A program made the translations under genes and the position numbers. From the NCBI GenBank assembly GCA_963669155.1, contig OZ022577.1:9374038-9438037 (forward strand): DNA of 64,000 bases. The letters are read 5' to 3'. Shown here piece by piece: positions 36,216 through 48,900 of the stretch. Under the pieces are notes generated by a model that worked only from the letters and a program-made list of their open reading frames with translations, made no database searches and had not been told where the DNA came from. The stretch comes from Arbacia lixula. Taxonomy: Eukaryota; Echinodermata; Echinoidea; Arbacioida; Arbaciidae. The first letter of the stretch is position 1. The number at the start of each line of letters is the position of its first letter.

Positions 36216-37157
36216 ATGTGTACATGCAAGTAACAAGTGAGCATTGCAACCCCCTCCCCCCCCCTGGATCAGGTTGATGGTAATTGAGAATGCATTGGTG
36301 TATCTGATGGGAGCTGACATGCTTATCTACACTGTACACCTAAATGGGCAATTACTGCTAGCCTGTCGTCCGTACCTCGGCCTGTAATTCTGGATGACTT
36401 CTCTGTACATCTTTGCATATTGGCGACCATTTACCCTGCCTCCAATGCATGCTAGTCTCCATTCACTCTCAGTGATTAATACATTCTGATATACAGGGCC
36501 AATCATGCTCTTCATTGTTATATAAGAGTCCTTTATTACATAACTTTTGTTATTTTTTGATGTATTGCTCAATGTTCCATTATGCATGTGTGTCCATTCA
36601 TTCTGTGAGCCTTCGTTTTACATGTACATTAATCATTTCAAGAATGTTTATACTAACATCTCACATCATTTTACTGAGAAGTAGGAAATTATCTTTCCAT
36701 GTTCTGCTGAGCATCATATAATTGTGTAGCAATTCTTTTTATTGATTTAATTGTGTGTGTGCATCATCTTGTCAGATTGACATACCACTATATCTAATCT
36801 CTTTTTTGTGAATGAAATACATTTGTTTGTCCTTTGAAATTGTGCCAGTGCTATGCTGCAAATAATATACTTCAAATTTAACAATTTCCATGGCAATGTA
36901 TATGTTTATTACTATATAATCCTATCTCTTCTTATCCCTCTCTCTAGTTGTAGATATTTCTTAATTCAATACTTTGACTGTGTAGAATTATAGAACAGCT
37001 CTGACTAATATTTATGTTTGCCAAGTATAAATGTCATGACTTATACTCTCATGTTAACCCAACATCACAAAATAACATGTCCCAATCTACCATTCTCCTT
37101 TATATTTGAAAATATGTTTGTTTTGTCCTGCAGAATAATATCGTTCTACCTGTCTTT

Positions 37158-37265
37158 TCCCCCATTCTCTCTCTCTCTCTTTATGCCCCCTCCCACCCCC
37201 TCCCCCTCACACGCACACATCCATGTTCACCCCCATAACACCCATCAAATTGGCTGCTCACCCAT
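37158..37265 (+). promoter_or_regulatory. C-rich pyrimidine stretch before exon 8b
   Basis: The 150 bases before the 8b acceptor contain TCTCTCTCTC, then CCCCCTCCCACCCCCTCCCC and further CCC blocks. Candidate PTB / poly(C)-binding sites that could bias use of this last exon (inference). It parallels the C-rich tract beside exon 4B. Confidence 0.3.
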
Positions 37266-37306
37266 CTCACAACCTTTGACCTCAAACTTTCATGTACCGT
37301 CTACAG

Positions 37307-37375
37307 GCCGTTCTTAACGATACCCGTATCGAGATGGCCAACAAGCGTGCCACAACCATTCTCCAGAAAAATTGA
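37307..37375 (+). CDS. SNAP25: SNAP-25 alternative last exon 8b
   Basis: 69-bp coding part with acceptor CTACAG ending at 37306, starting in phase 0. It reads AVLNDTRIEMANKRATTIL then QKN and TGA. Layers +3 to +8 are Ala, Asn, Ile, Ala, Ala and Ile at the correct spacing. RIEMANKRATTIL is the most vertebrate-like of the three last exons (human RIDEANQRATKML, recalled). It differs from 8a and 8c mainly at surface positions and in the final residues. AATAAA candidates lie at 38655 and 39912. Confidence 0.94.
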   Translation, partial: AVLNDTRIEMANKRATTILQKN

Positions 37376-39917
37376 ATTGCACTCACAATGCACTGGTATA
37401 AAAAAAAAAAAAATGGCCACCCCGCCTCCTCTCACCATCTTAATCATCATCAATACATTATGTGTGTTTCAAAAATGATACTATCAGTAATTACTATTTT
37501 ATTTTATTCATCAGCCTACTTAAATCTACTTAAATTCAATGTGGTGGAGTAGGGTAGAAGAAATATCTATCTTGGTTTTGTTTTGCATTCATCAGAAGAA
37601 TGGAATTGTATAGTTGAGATCAGTGACAAAGCTAAATACTGACCTAGAAAAAGGGACGCATGGGTCAAGCAGCAGTGTACCAACTTGTCCATTGTAGTGC
37701 AACTTTGAGGTATCTTAAGTATTTAACATGTTTCTTTAATAATCACAACGAATGCACATTTAATTCAATGGAATCAATTTTTGAATAGATGTGTAAAAAA
37801 ATGCACTTTGAAGCAACCCTTTGTACTGACTCCCACCCACACACTTAATTATGCAAATGAGGTGCTATGTTGGGTAAAGAGGGAAACATCGATTTAAAGA
37901 AAGCATTTCCATGTGAAGATATGCTTTTTTTCATGTAAGTGAGAGACTGTTTCCGATGGCATTCTGGCATTTCATAGATGACTTCAATTTTGAGTCCCTA
38001 TAGAAATTGTTTTTCCAATTTGGAGTGGATTTTCCAAGAATGTGATGATTTCAACAAAACAACTTAGATGAACCCAGTTAAAAGGAACACCCAACAGCAC
38101 AGATGAAATTTAATTGAATCAGGTCTTTTGTATGGTATTACAAACAGGGTATAGCAGAGAGACTTGAAATGTAATGGAACCAGAAAAACACTTCAAATAT
38201 ATCAGTGGGATATATTCCAGAGCTGAAAGTGATTTTTGGATGAACACTTGTTCTCTATGGACGCGTTAGTAAAGAATATGAAGCCATATATCAATATTAG
38301 GAAAAACGTTTATTTTCTTTGGATACATGGAGAAAATTTGTCCTGAAATATGAAAAATATATTCTTTCAAGAAGGTACAGACAACATATTGTAATTAGTG
38401 ATTTTAATCATAGTCATATTTTTTTCATTATTTATGTAGTGTTAGCTCAGGAAGTAATTCAGTATGCAATATAGGTTACTGCGCTCTGTTTTCACTTTTA
38501 CATGTACTATAAACCACCCCCAGTGTGTTTCACATGTGTATTCAAAGACTGAAGAAAGGCGAATGAAACACTGATTGTAAGTTGACTTGTATACAAGTAG
38601 AACATTAGAGAAACAGATTGGCAAGATTTGGAGGAAACTCAGACATGATTTTAAAATAAAGGAAGTTGCGAGTTTTGGAAATGTTGAAAATTATCATAGC
38701 AATAATCAACATGGTAATTCCTGATCAACCTTTATGTGCAACTTCAGTGGTCAGCAATGATATACTGAAATGAATTTCATTGCCTTGATTCACCATGCTT
38801 AAACAAGGCAATATCAATTACATTACTTGACTGTCTAACTTAAATTGATAGAGCAAGATTACAGGGGAAGGGGATTCTTCAAATAATTCCCTCACGATGG
38901 GTACGAGTTTGGTTCAATCCTTCCCAAATCTGTTTTTCTGATTTGTTCTACTTGGCTTTAATTCAACTTGTTATCAGATGTTTTCATTCCTCTTTAAATT
39001 GTGTATGTTTGCTAGAATATTATGCTACAATTCTATTGCGAAAATATATCTCTATCTATCTATATATATATATTTGTCACTTGTAACCATAGGTTGAGAT
39101 ATAGATGACTATTTATTTAGTGGAATGTCAAAGCCAAATCAGATTTTTTTTTTTATTAAAGCTTTGGTGCAAGCATATATAGTTGCCAGGTATATTCAAC
39201 AATGACGGTTGCGATCAGAAAAAATAACTTGTGATTCTAAGCAAAGCTTTATATGTGTAGTTGGCAAGATGTTAACAGATATAATAGCTCTTTTTTAGCT
39301 TGGAAAGAACAAGTACGTGCATGTAGACACTGAAATGTTGAAAGAAATGCTGCACCCTAGATAAAAATCATAATCATTCTTCTCCCCATCGATATATAGT
39401 TTGTGTCATTACTTTAAACAGTGCTGACATACTAAACAATACCACATCTACAACATAGTTACAAAAAAAAAACAGAAAGTATTTTTCCCCTCAAAAAGGG
39501 TGCCAAATTTGGTGGTATTTAGAGCAAACAATCTTTTAAATCTCTGTAAAAAAAATAAGCAGAGACACTGTACATAATTTTGTTAGGTTTTCATGTTGTG
39601 GGTTTTATTCACTATGAATGTTATTGATGGTACCATTATGGTATTGAATAATGTATATAAGCTACCATTGGCGACTGATATTTGTGAAGAGAATACAGAA
39701 AGAGAAGAGTGTTAGAATTTTATCATCTCTAGTTTTCATCCTTTGAGGAGACATTCCAAAAGTGATGTGTAATATTATGTTGATTATTGAGCTTATAATG
39801 CTCAGTATGATTTCTAATTAACATTTACATGTATGTATATATATTTATCATGCTACTTCCTATCAACGTAGCTGTCTGTATGTATTACTAAGCTGAGTCT
39901 CTTTAGTATTCAATAAA
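37376..39917 (+). other. Probable long 3' UTR of the 8b isoform
   Basis: AT-rich stretch without large repeats, unlike the flanking introns. It contains AATAAA at 38655-38660 and 39912-39917. The relative lack of microsatellites and MITEs over 2.5 kb would fit a transcribed 3' UTR. This is inference. Confidence 0.35.
39912..39917 (+). terminator. Candidate poly(A) signal for exon 8b
   Basis: AATAAA preceded by T-rich sequence, with GT-rich sequence 15-30 bases later. An earlier AATAAA at 38655 and a later one at 41111 are alternatives. Confidence 0.35.
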
Positions 39918-42083
39918 TGCAAAGGATTGTGCAATACAAACTGATTGCGTTACCATATTTGTCTTCATTCAGTTCGAAATTGGAGTGAAACAAAACCAGT
40001 TCTTTTGCAAAAGGCAGTTTCTGGTAAAAAAAAAAAAAAGGGGGGGGGGGCAATAAGTGAATGACAGATAGGACTTCTGGGTTTTAATAAGCTTGACATA
40101 TTTTGCTGTATACAAAAAGACACAAAAAGAACTAATCATTCCATTAAAAAGAAATAAATACGTAAATGCACTGTTTCTTGTTATAGAGACCCATCGTTGG
40201 AGTAAATTTGAATCTGTTCTTATAAGTCTCTTCAATGCACCCTTAGATGCACATAGCAAAATCTTTCTTTTTAATCACTGAATTTGTTATGTTTGAATAT
40301 ACGGTAAATCCTGCTTAAAACCTGTAAAGAAGACCACCCGTCTATAAAGACCACACTTCTTCTCTCTCTGGAGCGATCTTTGTGTACAGTAACTTCTATT
40401 TATTCAAGCTATAGGCTACAATCACACATGCTTCAATACAGAGTGGATATGTTATATTTCTGTAAACATGTATAGTCAGTAGGACGTTTATGTCGATTGC
40501 CCAGTAGGATATTGTTTTAGCCCAATCCAAAGCTGCCAAAGGATAGCATTCAGTGTTACCATGGATACCACACAGATAAGTGAACGGTTTTTACACAAAT
40601 ATGGATGTTCAATGTTGTAGATTAGAATTGTTTCACAGCATTTATATATCTGAGCTGTACTTTCTGTCACTCTGTATGTAGTCAGACAGTATTTTCTATC
40701 AGTTATATCTACTTTGATGTATTTTGATTGATTTTACGTTGCAGTTTATTGTATGTTGCTCATTTTGTAGACTTTTACTCAAGTTTGTTCTTTGAGTCTG
40801 TATTACTCTCTAAATTGATTAAAGCATTTAAGTCCACTTATATGCTCGTACACAATTGGACTAAAAAACAGAATTCCAAGGAAGGAAGCAAGTTGCAGAT
40901 GTTTATCCTGTTAGGTACAAGCATCAAAACAATGCACTGATATAACAGTCTTGATATGTTACTGAAAGCATGAAATACAACACAAATTGTTGGTCTTCAC
41001 CTCAATTGTGTGTGACTATGTGATATGTAAGGTTAGATATGATTGTCTACCGATTTGTTCAAATTTTAGAAATGGAGTAATGTTTTCTTCAACTGATGAA
41101 GAGAGATTTCAATAAAAAATTAACATCCATCCCTCCATTTGCACTCATTCACCTGCTTGAAAATAACAAAATATTGCTGGAACAATTGGATGCTTGTCAT
41201 TCAGTCCTAACATTCAGTCATTGCTAGCGATATGTCATAAATGATGCACCAAACTGTCATACAGTCCTCTTGTTTGTCTGGCTTCTTCCTCGACTTCTAT
41301 GTGTTCATCTTCTCTGTCTGTTTGTACTAGTTTTTAAATGTTTTGATGCTGTGCTAGAAGAAAAAAAGTGGTCATTGCATGTTTTTTTGTCTGTATTTTG
41401 GGGTTAATCTGTGAAGTACCACTACACTATACCATGTATTAAGACTGATGTCATGTTTTGTAGATGTTTAGTGTCACCAAGGAGCTTCTACACACTGGAG
41501 CTGTAATTTCACATTTCTTTTGAACGTTAATATTTCCCTTTAATCATTAAAGTGGTTGGGATTTGTAGTAACAAATGTGCACCAAAACCAATTTTTAGTA
41601 TATGTTTGTCCCTATCATCTTGTTTACCGCTAATTTTTATAAGCAAAACTTGAAATGGTTGCATTCTTTTGGCTGTAGGGCTTTTTCTTTTACTATCGAG
41701 AAGTGTCATACACAACCAGTGTGAGCTCCTCTGCCAGATTTAATGCTGCTCTAGGAGAAGTGGGTGAATTATTGGTACAAAACAGCCAAAAAAACACCTG
41801 TATACAGAGTTAAAAATAGCAGAAGGGATGTGGATGGTGGATTTAGGTACTCAAGTAAGTGGGGAGCTCCTTGGTTTCAGGGATTGTGAGGGGTATGTTT
41901 ATGTTGTGCATGAATCCACTCAGCTCATCGCAATAACCATGGAGCTACCGTGTGGATGGAGCACACATTGAGCTGTCCGTACTTCACCAAGGAGATGTGC
42001 CCTCAACATCGTAATATCTTTAACCTATGTATATATATATATGGTACAAAGCTATTTAAAGGCCATTTGTTACCTTCACAAAA

Positions 42084-42111
42084 TATGCACCTATGGTACT
42101 GGGAGGGTTAG
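42084..42111. mobile_element. Half copy of the TTAA-family mini-MITE
   Basis: TATGCACCTATGGTACTG, then GGAGGGTTA, almost identical to the right end of the copy at 29813-29888. No left end found. Confidence 0.45.
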
Positions 42112-42841
42112 CAGCATGCAAGAAGTTGTTAATTTCATCATGCAGCTTGCATGGAGCATCTTGCGCTGTACAGTTCGTTTTGTATGGAGCCATCCATACA
42201 ATAACATGCATGGAGCAGCCTGTACGGCAGTCCTAATGTATACATGGATCTCATCATGGCATATAATGTGCAGCTATTGAGCCACTACACATATTACATG
42301 GTGTGCTCAATTGACACGGATTTCCTCTTTTGTAAACCTTTACCAAAAACCTGGATGATGCCTGTTGTACCTATGCATCAGACACATCAAATTGTCCCAG
42401 AGCAAGTCTCATTGGAACCTCTGCTATGCTAACTGATGCATTATATTTATACACCTCATGTGATTTCATGGGAATAAAACTAATTTATTTCTTGAGAAAG
42501 AGGAAATTCTGTTTCTCTAAAACACTAGTTGCTGCATATTTGTGGTAGCAGCAAATTTGTCGTCACACAAAGTGGCGAGATAGATGCCTACTTGAAAAAA
42601 AAAAAGGGAATTTGTTGTCAATTGAGCAGGCTGGTGGTCCGCTGTACCAGCATGCTGGTCAGGGCTCTCCATCCTCATGCTGTTGTTGTAGGATCATAAT
42701 CTTGCATCTTTCATTCACTCTCCGTTTCCATCGCCCCTCTTCCGAACCACCTCCTTTCAGGTCAACAAAATGTGTCCTCATGTTTACCCTATATGACAGG
42801 TCTTTTGTTCTTGCAGGTTTTCCAGCAGCAGATGTATATAT

Positions 42842-43035
42842 ACCTGTGACATTTATCTACTACAGCAGCAAGATATGTTTTGTGTCTTTTTTACTATTAT
42901 CTGTCTTTCTCTCTGTGACTTTTAGCTACTACAAGAGCAAGATATGTTTTGTGTCTTTTTTTACTATTATCTGTCTTTCTGTCTGTGACTTTTACCTACA
43001 GCAACAAGAGAGTGTGTCTTTGTAACTAATATTTA

Positions 43036-43102
<67 letters not shown>

Positions 43103-43172
43103 TTAGCTTCAACAGCAAGATATGTTTTGTTTCTTTATAACTATTATTTACTCTCTCTCTCTGATTTTTATG
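42842..43172. repeat. ~75-bp tandem repeat fused to (CT)n
   Basis: At least four units with GTGACTTTTAGCTACTAC, then AGCAAGATATGTTTTGTGTC and ACTATTATCTGTCTTTC. The (CT)n at 43036-43097 lies inside the array. A further diverged piece (TGTGACTTTTACCTACTA) appears near 43298. Confidence 0.8.
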
Positions 43173-43544
43173 TAAATATATCCTTCTATTAGAGACATGG
43201 TTAAACTATAGGCACTAGGTTTGGCCTATTTATAACCATGTCCCGAATATTACAGGAGTATTATTTGTTTTATATACTAAATAAATCTACTCTCGCTGTG
43301 ACTTTTACCTACTATTGCAAGAGATGTGTTGTGTATTTTCTTTTTGTGTTTTTTTTTCTGTCAGTATCTTTGTCATCTCGCTGCCTATGTTGCAGAATTT
43401 CAACTGCCCATGTTGTTAATGTTGCATCTTGTTCTTGTGTGGTAAAGCCCACTCTGCAGACGAGACAGTTTGTAAATGGATTTATGAAGTCACCTACTTG
43501 TGCAAAAGGTTCTGACCGGGCCCTGCGATTCAGCCAGTCACAAA

Positions 43545-43875
43545 AGGGGCGTCTTCATTTGCTCGAGCTGGGCAAAATAGCGAGCTTGTTCTGATCGGGT
43601 TAGCTAGCCAGATCACGAAATAGCTAGCTATTTGCGTCTTCATTAGCCAGATCAGGCAAAATAGCGAGCTCACAACCGAAGCCATGCGGTCATGGCCTAT
43701 TCCTGTCGCACACTGCTGGTGTGTGCGAAACTCAGGATAATTTATGCAACCCGAGCTCGAGCTTACGTATCCCGAGTTTCGAGCTAATGAAGACGCGATT
43801 GCAACTTCAGGCTAGTTCCCCGGATCAGAAACATAGCTCGCTATTTCGTCTGATTGGGCTAATGAAGACGCACCT
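43545..43875. mobile_element. MITE with GCGTCTTCATT ends and nested copy
   Basis: The left end AGGGGCGTCTTCATT and the right end AATGAAGACGCACCT are inverted repeats. The match continues into CAAAATAGCGAGCT / AGCTCGCTATTTCG and GATC words. The same TTTGCGTCTTCATTAGCC motif recurs inside at about 43631, and AATGAAGACGCG at 43787, so at least one element seems nested in another. Confidence 0.7.
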
Positions 43876-44330
43876 AGAGTTGTGCCACCGATCGGGGCAT
43901 GTGGTCTGCGGTGGCTTCTAAGAGGCCATGAGAAATAGTCAAAAGATATTCATTGAATGTCTGTGTATGTGGACAAAAGTTGACCTGCAAAATTCTCATG
44001 AAACTGAGAGGAAATTCATCCATAGTGGATCAGGTACCAAACAAATGTTACCTAATGTATTCAAAAGTATTACATGGTTTATTTCTACATGGTATGGGTC
44101 AAATTATATGATAGTAACAAGGTTTTTTTTACATAGCAAAATTGACTGCTTCTTTAATAGGCCTTTGCTCAGATGGCATAATGTGCCAAGTCTGCCGACT
44201 GTTTTAAAGAGACAATAACCTGGTTAGTCCTTTCCAGGTTGTGCTTTAAAACCATTGCCAGAATGCTCCCAGAATGCATTGGTGACTATTCAAGTCCTTC
44301 TTCCAAACAATGCATTGCAAATCTTGCGGT

Positions 44331-44493
44331 CACTGCAGACGACACGTTCCAATCAGTCATACGACTCTTCGACTGGCTGAATCGCAGGACCTTGTCAATG
44401 GACTTGGGCAAGTAGGTGACATTACATTTCCAGTCGTAGGTACTTACAACAGCAGAATAGTGGTAAAATTGTTTAGTGTGCAGTGTGGCTTTT
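44331..44493. mobile_element. CGACTGG-family MITE, copy B
   Basis: CACTGCAGACGACACGTTCC on the left versus AAATTGTTTAGTGTGCAGTG on the right. It shares CGACTGGCTGAAT, GCAAGTAGGTGAC, CCAGTCGTAGG and TGGTAAAATTG with copies A and C. It ends about 110 bases before last exon 8c. Confidence 0.6.
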
Positions 44494-44602
44494 AAAGTCT
44501 GTACTCAGAACGGGCTGGTCAGCTTACCGCAACTTTAAGCTCAATTTGTTGAAAGTACCGCTATCCTGTTAATCCATCTCCCTTTCTCCCACCTCTCTTC
44601 AG

Positions 44603-44671
44603 GCCGAGTCCAACGAGATCAGGATAACGAACGCGGACAAAAGAGCCAAGAACATTCTACGGAAGCAGTAA
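44603..44671 (+). CDS. SNAP25: SNAP-25 alternative last exon 8c
   Basis: 69-bp coding part with acceptor TCTTCAG ending at 44602 behind a strong pyrimidine tract, starting in phase 0. It reads AESNEIRITNADKRAKNIL then RKQ and TAA. Layers +3 to +8 are Ala, Asn, Ile, Ala, Ala and Ile. It begins like 8a (ESN) but ends like 8b in length. It is the most basic C-terminus, with Lys/Arg at six surface positions. Use of 8c needs skipping of 8a and 8b and a 16.2-kb intron from exon 7. All core layers are intact, which argues against a pseudo-exon. Confidence 0.93.
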   Translation, partial: AESNEIRITNADKRAKNILRKQ

Positions 44672-45851
44672 GCCGTCAGCTGACCAATCACATGACCTCG
44701 TCTTGCTCTGGACGGGGATCAGATATTCTCTCGGCGGATGGAGCCTAACACTGCAGCAATATACTTTACCTTTCCAACAAAAGCAATTATTATATTATGG
44801 ATGCTATGCTACTCCAAGCTTTCTCGGATCCGTACATAAAGTCTTGATTATGCATGTGATTCTGAGCTCCTTTCTAGTGTCTATGCCGTGACATCATTTG
44901 CTGTATAGCTGATCCAGCACTTGCCAGTGTAAGGCCATTTTAAATGAATATGTCCCACTTACTGGCTTTTGTGTTAGTGTACCTGATTACCTTAACCTCC
45001 TATGTTGCAGACACAAAGCTTTCCCACAGGATGTATGTATCTGGTGCAAACCTGGGGAAAATGCCACATCAAGATTTCAATCCCCAGACGTAGACCTGTA
45101 TTCATAAAGTAGTCACAGTTGTGTAGTATGCTTCTTTTGTAGTGGAAATGAAGGCGAGATGAAAAAAAAAGGGTTTTAATGTGCATTTCTGATGTACAGC
45201 TACTTAGCTGAGAATGTTGTGAGGTATATTGGGTTTGCATCATCAGGAATTTTGATTGCTTATGACCTATTACTGGCAGCATTGATGTAATTGACGATTG
45301 CGTCATTGAAAAGCAAAGGCATTGACAAAATTGTATGTGTAGTGCAACTCAATTTCTAAAGACTCTTTATTGACAACAGATAAGATTAATGATGGCATCA
45401 TATTAAAAATTTGTTTTATTGTTGACTTCACTATTTGATATTGTCTTGAAAAATATTCATGTTGTATGGAGCTTTGCTCTTCAAATCTTTCCAAAAAAAG
45501 TATATTTTCCTTGTATTATACGTTTTTTGCACCAAAATGTATTATACTGCACGAAGAGACTAAGATTTTGTTTAACTTCATTTAATGAAGAAAATATAAG
45601 CCATGTTATTGATTGGATGATTGTATAATTAAACTGATATTATTGTATTTAGAAAGGTCAAATAATTCATATTTTTGCAGGATTATTAGTAAGAGGAAGA
45701 GAGAAAAAAATTGCTACCAAAGGACATTCACTGTGTGGCTTATGTATGAAATTGTTTATTCCTGCCTTCAGATCTTGAGGAAAGACTTGGCATGCACATC
45801 TGACTGGTGTTTTTCTCAATGTAATGACATCTGATATACTTCTTTCCTTCC

Positions 45852-45857
45852 AATAAA
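45852..45857 (+). terminator. Candidate poly(A) signal for exon 8c
   Basis: First canonical AATAAA that I see after the 8c stop, about 1.2 kb downstream. An ATTAAA lies at about 45626. The SNAP-25 gene probably ends near here. Confidence 0.35.
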
Positions 45858-46452
45858 ATGGACCCAGGAAGAAAGACAAGGTGGTTATGATATTTCATTT
45901 ATACAAAGACAGATGATGCTGATGCATTTCAGTGCCATGTAATGAAAGAAATATATGGGGGCTTGGGGTGATTTCATTGCCAACAAGCTCCCAAGAAAAG
46001 TGCAAACCTGTATAATGCAGATAGATGCAGCAGCCACATTTGCAAGCTCATTAATGATAAAAACTATCGAACAATACTTCTTATAACATTTTCACTGAGC
46101 TTTCTTTAAATGCATGGTAGAGAACTAACAAGCATGTTCTAATATTTCAGATCTTTAAATAGTTTTGATGTTCCTATTAAAAAGGAAGAACAATCTTCAG
46201 TGCTATCTGGAGAGTGTAACTTGTAAAAAAAAATGTAGCAAGAAGTTATGTCAAGGTCCTCAAAGAATCATGCTACTTACCTCCGTCCCAGGGCAAAAGC
46301 TTACATCTGTGTGTCTGTATCACCTGGAGTTTTGTGTTAAATGTATTCATAGAAAATGATTACCATGCTAAATAAGGGTGTTTACAGTTATTCCCCTGTA
46401 AATTTGTAAATTATGATGCAGGCTTCCTCTCATCTGTAGTGTGTTTGGCGGG

Positions 46453-46483
<31 letters not shown>

Positions 46484-47226
46484 GAGGGGGCAGAAGATGA
46501 TAGTGAGAATGTCATAAAAACATGAAATGGTTGCATAATTACAAGAAGTGACAACTTTCCTTTCATCCTTGCAATAAACATTCGTTGCATGACACAAATC
46601 CCTCAACTATCGCTACACACATTTGCTGAGATTTTCTTCATAATGGATAGGTTGTTTTCTCAAAAATTTTAAATAAAATTGATTAAGATGTAAGTTGTCT
46701 TGATTCCAATGTTTGAAAATGTGTTGTTGACTGAACAATGTTAAATCATTTGTATAGGCTTTATGATCTAAATCGGAAATTGCATGTCGTAGGTTTATCA
46801 TACATTACATTAATATCAATTGATCTTAAGAATTGTCTCAGTAGTGGAGGCATTTCGTTAGTCATGCTACACTAACAGCATTATATTTCTACTTCTTTGA
46901 TATGTTTGTATGGTTGATATGGTTGATATTTTGTGTCTGTAGATTCCATTAAAAATATGCATAGAGTAAAAGCAAATTGGATAGTCTTTCTTCCAGGTGG
47001 GTATATCTAATCTAAACACTATCATCACAGGTATAGCATTGAGCCTAGGACTAACGATTTCTCATTCTCACAATTTACTTGCCCGTCCCACCGCCAAGAA
47101 GAAGCAGACCACAATTAGTGTGCTTCAGTCAGACCTGTTAGTAATATTTCCTATTCATGTGATAGCTGAATTATTAATGTTTAACAGCCTGGAAGCTAGG
47201 CTTACAAAAAAACAATGACAGTCTAT

Positions 47227-47640
47227 AAGTCGCAAAAGATTGCAGGTTCAAATCTTGTCTGGTTCTAAGTTTTTTTTTTCTGACTTGATTTTCATTCATT
47301 TACAGGATGGAGCACGCTATCCTTACTATTAGGTATATGCCTATAATTTCTTTGTAAATTGAAATTACCCCAGAAAGCCCTTTCACTAAAATCTAGCCGA
47401 ATGGTCCTTGCGGCAGACTATTCATGAATATTAATGAGTCAGATTAAATGAGACTCTTCGATATTTGTTTCCATGTTGTCGTGTCTTGATCTGTAAACTA
47501 GGAATAGCTTGCATGGTGAAGTAGCTGCCCGGTAAGCAGTAGATTGCAGGGTAAAATCTCATCTGGTTCTATCCTATCCTTACTATTGGGTGTATACCTA
47601 AAATTTCATTGTAAAATGAGAGTTTTGTTGCATCTAAGCG
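47227..47640. repeat. Two copies of a ~120-bp repeat with a B-box-like word
   Basis: Copy 1 (about 47238-47375) and copy 2 (about 47530-47630) share AAGATTGCAGGTTCAAATCT / TAGATTGCAGGGTAAAATCT, TCTGGTTCTA and ATCCTTACTATT(A/G)GGT(A/G)TAT. GGTTCAAATCT resembles the internal B box of tRNA-derived SINEs, but no full tRNA fold is seen. Confidence 0.4.
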
Positions 47641-48724
47641 TGATCACATACACAATATTCTTACTGAAGACTGAAGGTAATGTGGCACTAACAATTGAAA
47701 TCTCTACCATTCTGTAGAGTGATGTATGCCATCAGCAACCTAAAATGGTGCATTATTTGCCATAAGAGATTTCGGTTTCATGGAAAGAGGAAGCGTTAGA
47801 CAGTGTATAGGATGACTGTTAGTCGGTTCAGAGTATTTTTTTGCAAAGTGGTAGCAATCTTAATTAAATTACTAGAGTTACAAATCATTCACAACATTTG
47901 TCATTTATATTACATGAATAAAATCCATCCTTCCATGTTTTGATTTATGTCATATGCATGAAATATATGAACGCAGGAAATACACAAAATGCAGAACACA
48001 TAAAAAGATTGTTGCATGTTCATTAATCAATCCGCTTCCATGATTCAGTGTTAAAAACATACTTTTATGCAAATTAATCATTCCATAGCATATAGTTGTA
48101 AGCTTAAACTTATACAGTGAAACTGCATGTACTATGGTGTGTTATTCAGTTCAGTTTCTGTATTTAGATCTCTTCTGCAAGATGTCTTTCATTGACACCT
48201 GACAAGATATAGACCACTCGTAATACGATAGGCTCTTGAGTTTGAAGGAAACCACAATGGAGCATGGTGAAGCTGTTAGAATGGCCGCTGATAGAATTGC
48301 GATCAGTTATTAAAGGCATTTCTCTCTTTCTACTCTTTGAGTCTGATTGCTTTAATAGAGGCATAGAATACGTCATTTGTAACATAGCTCAGTTAAGTTT
48401 TTATATTCATATTTATTTCATGTTACCCTTAGTGCTATTTCTTATCATTTCATCTAAGATCTCGAATGAACTACTGAATGTAGAATAGAATTAAATATGT
48501 ACAGAGTCAGATACATTTGTGTAACTATGTTGCACAATGGAACAGCTGATAATTTAGTGCAACAATGACGGCTGTAGATTTAACACCTGTTAGTGCAGTT
48601 TGTTTATGAAATCCAAGGAAGGGTCAGATTCAAGAATGCCCTTGGTCTTGACGCAGATACCATAGTGCTAGGTATAACACCAAGACAAGATTCGGTTAGC
48701 ACATTCATGTTTATTGCTAATCAA

Positions 48725-48900
48725 GTACTTTCCTAGTTCAAAATTCAGTACACTTGGTGAACTTTGCTACCAAGAGCTCTGGATGTAACATCACGACAAT
48801 CAACAAATGTTTTCCTGGTCTGAAATTCAACACACTTGGTGTAAATTTGCTACCAAGAGCTCTAGATTTGACACCAATACAATAACTTTACTCCTTTGTG
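48725..48900. repeat. ~90-bp tandem repeat (CTACCAAGAGCTCT)
   Basis: Two good units with AAATTCA(A/G)(T/C)ACACTTGGTG, TTGCTACCAAGAGCTCT and ACATCACGACAAT / ACACCAATACAAT. A third diverged one lies near 48945-49060 (GATACCATGAGCTCTAG). Confidence 0.65.

Larger units (their letters stand above)
33073..37306. other. 8a 3' UTR and intron to last exon 8b
   Basis: 4.2 kb. It contains a polypyrimidine tract at 35265-35590 and a (CA)n at 36095-36213. The remaining segments (33230-35260, 35600-36080 and 36260-37160) show no exon. A C-rich stretch directly precedes exon 8b. Confidence 0.55.
39918..44602. other. Region between 8b and last exon 8c
   Basis: It contains an A14-G11 junction (40026-40050), a half mini-MITE, a 75-bp tandem repeat, a TIR element and CGACTGG-family copy B. 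The rest (40300-42040, 42120-42840 and 43890-44320) has no coding signal. Confidence 0.55.
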
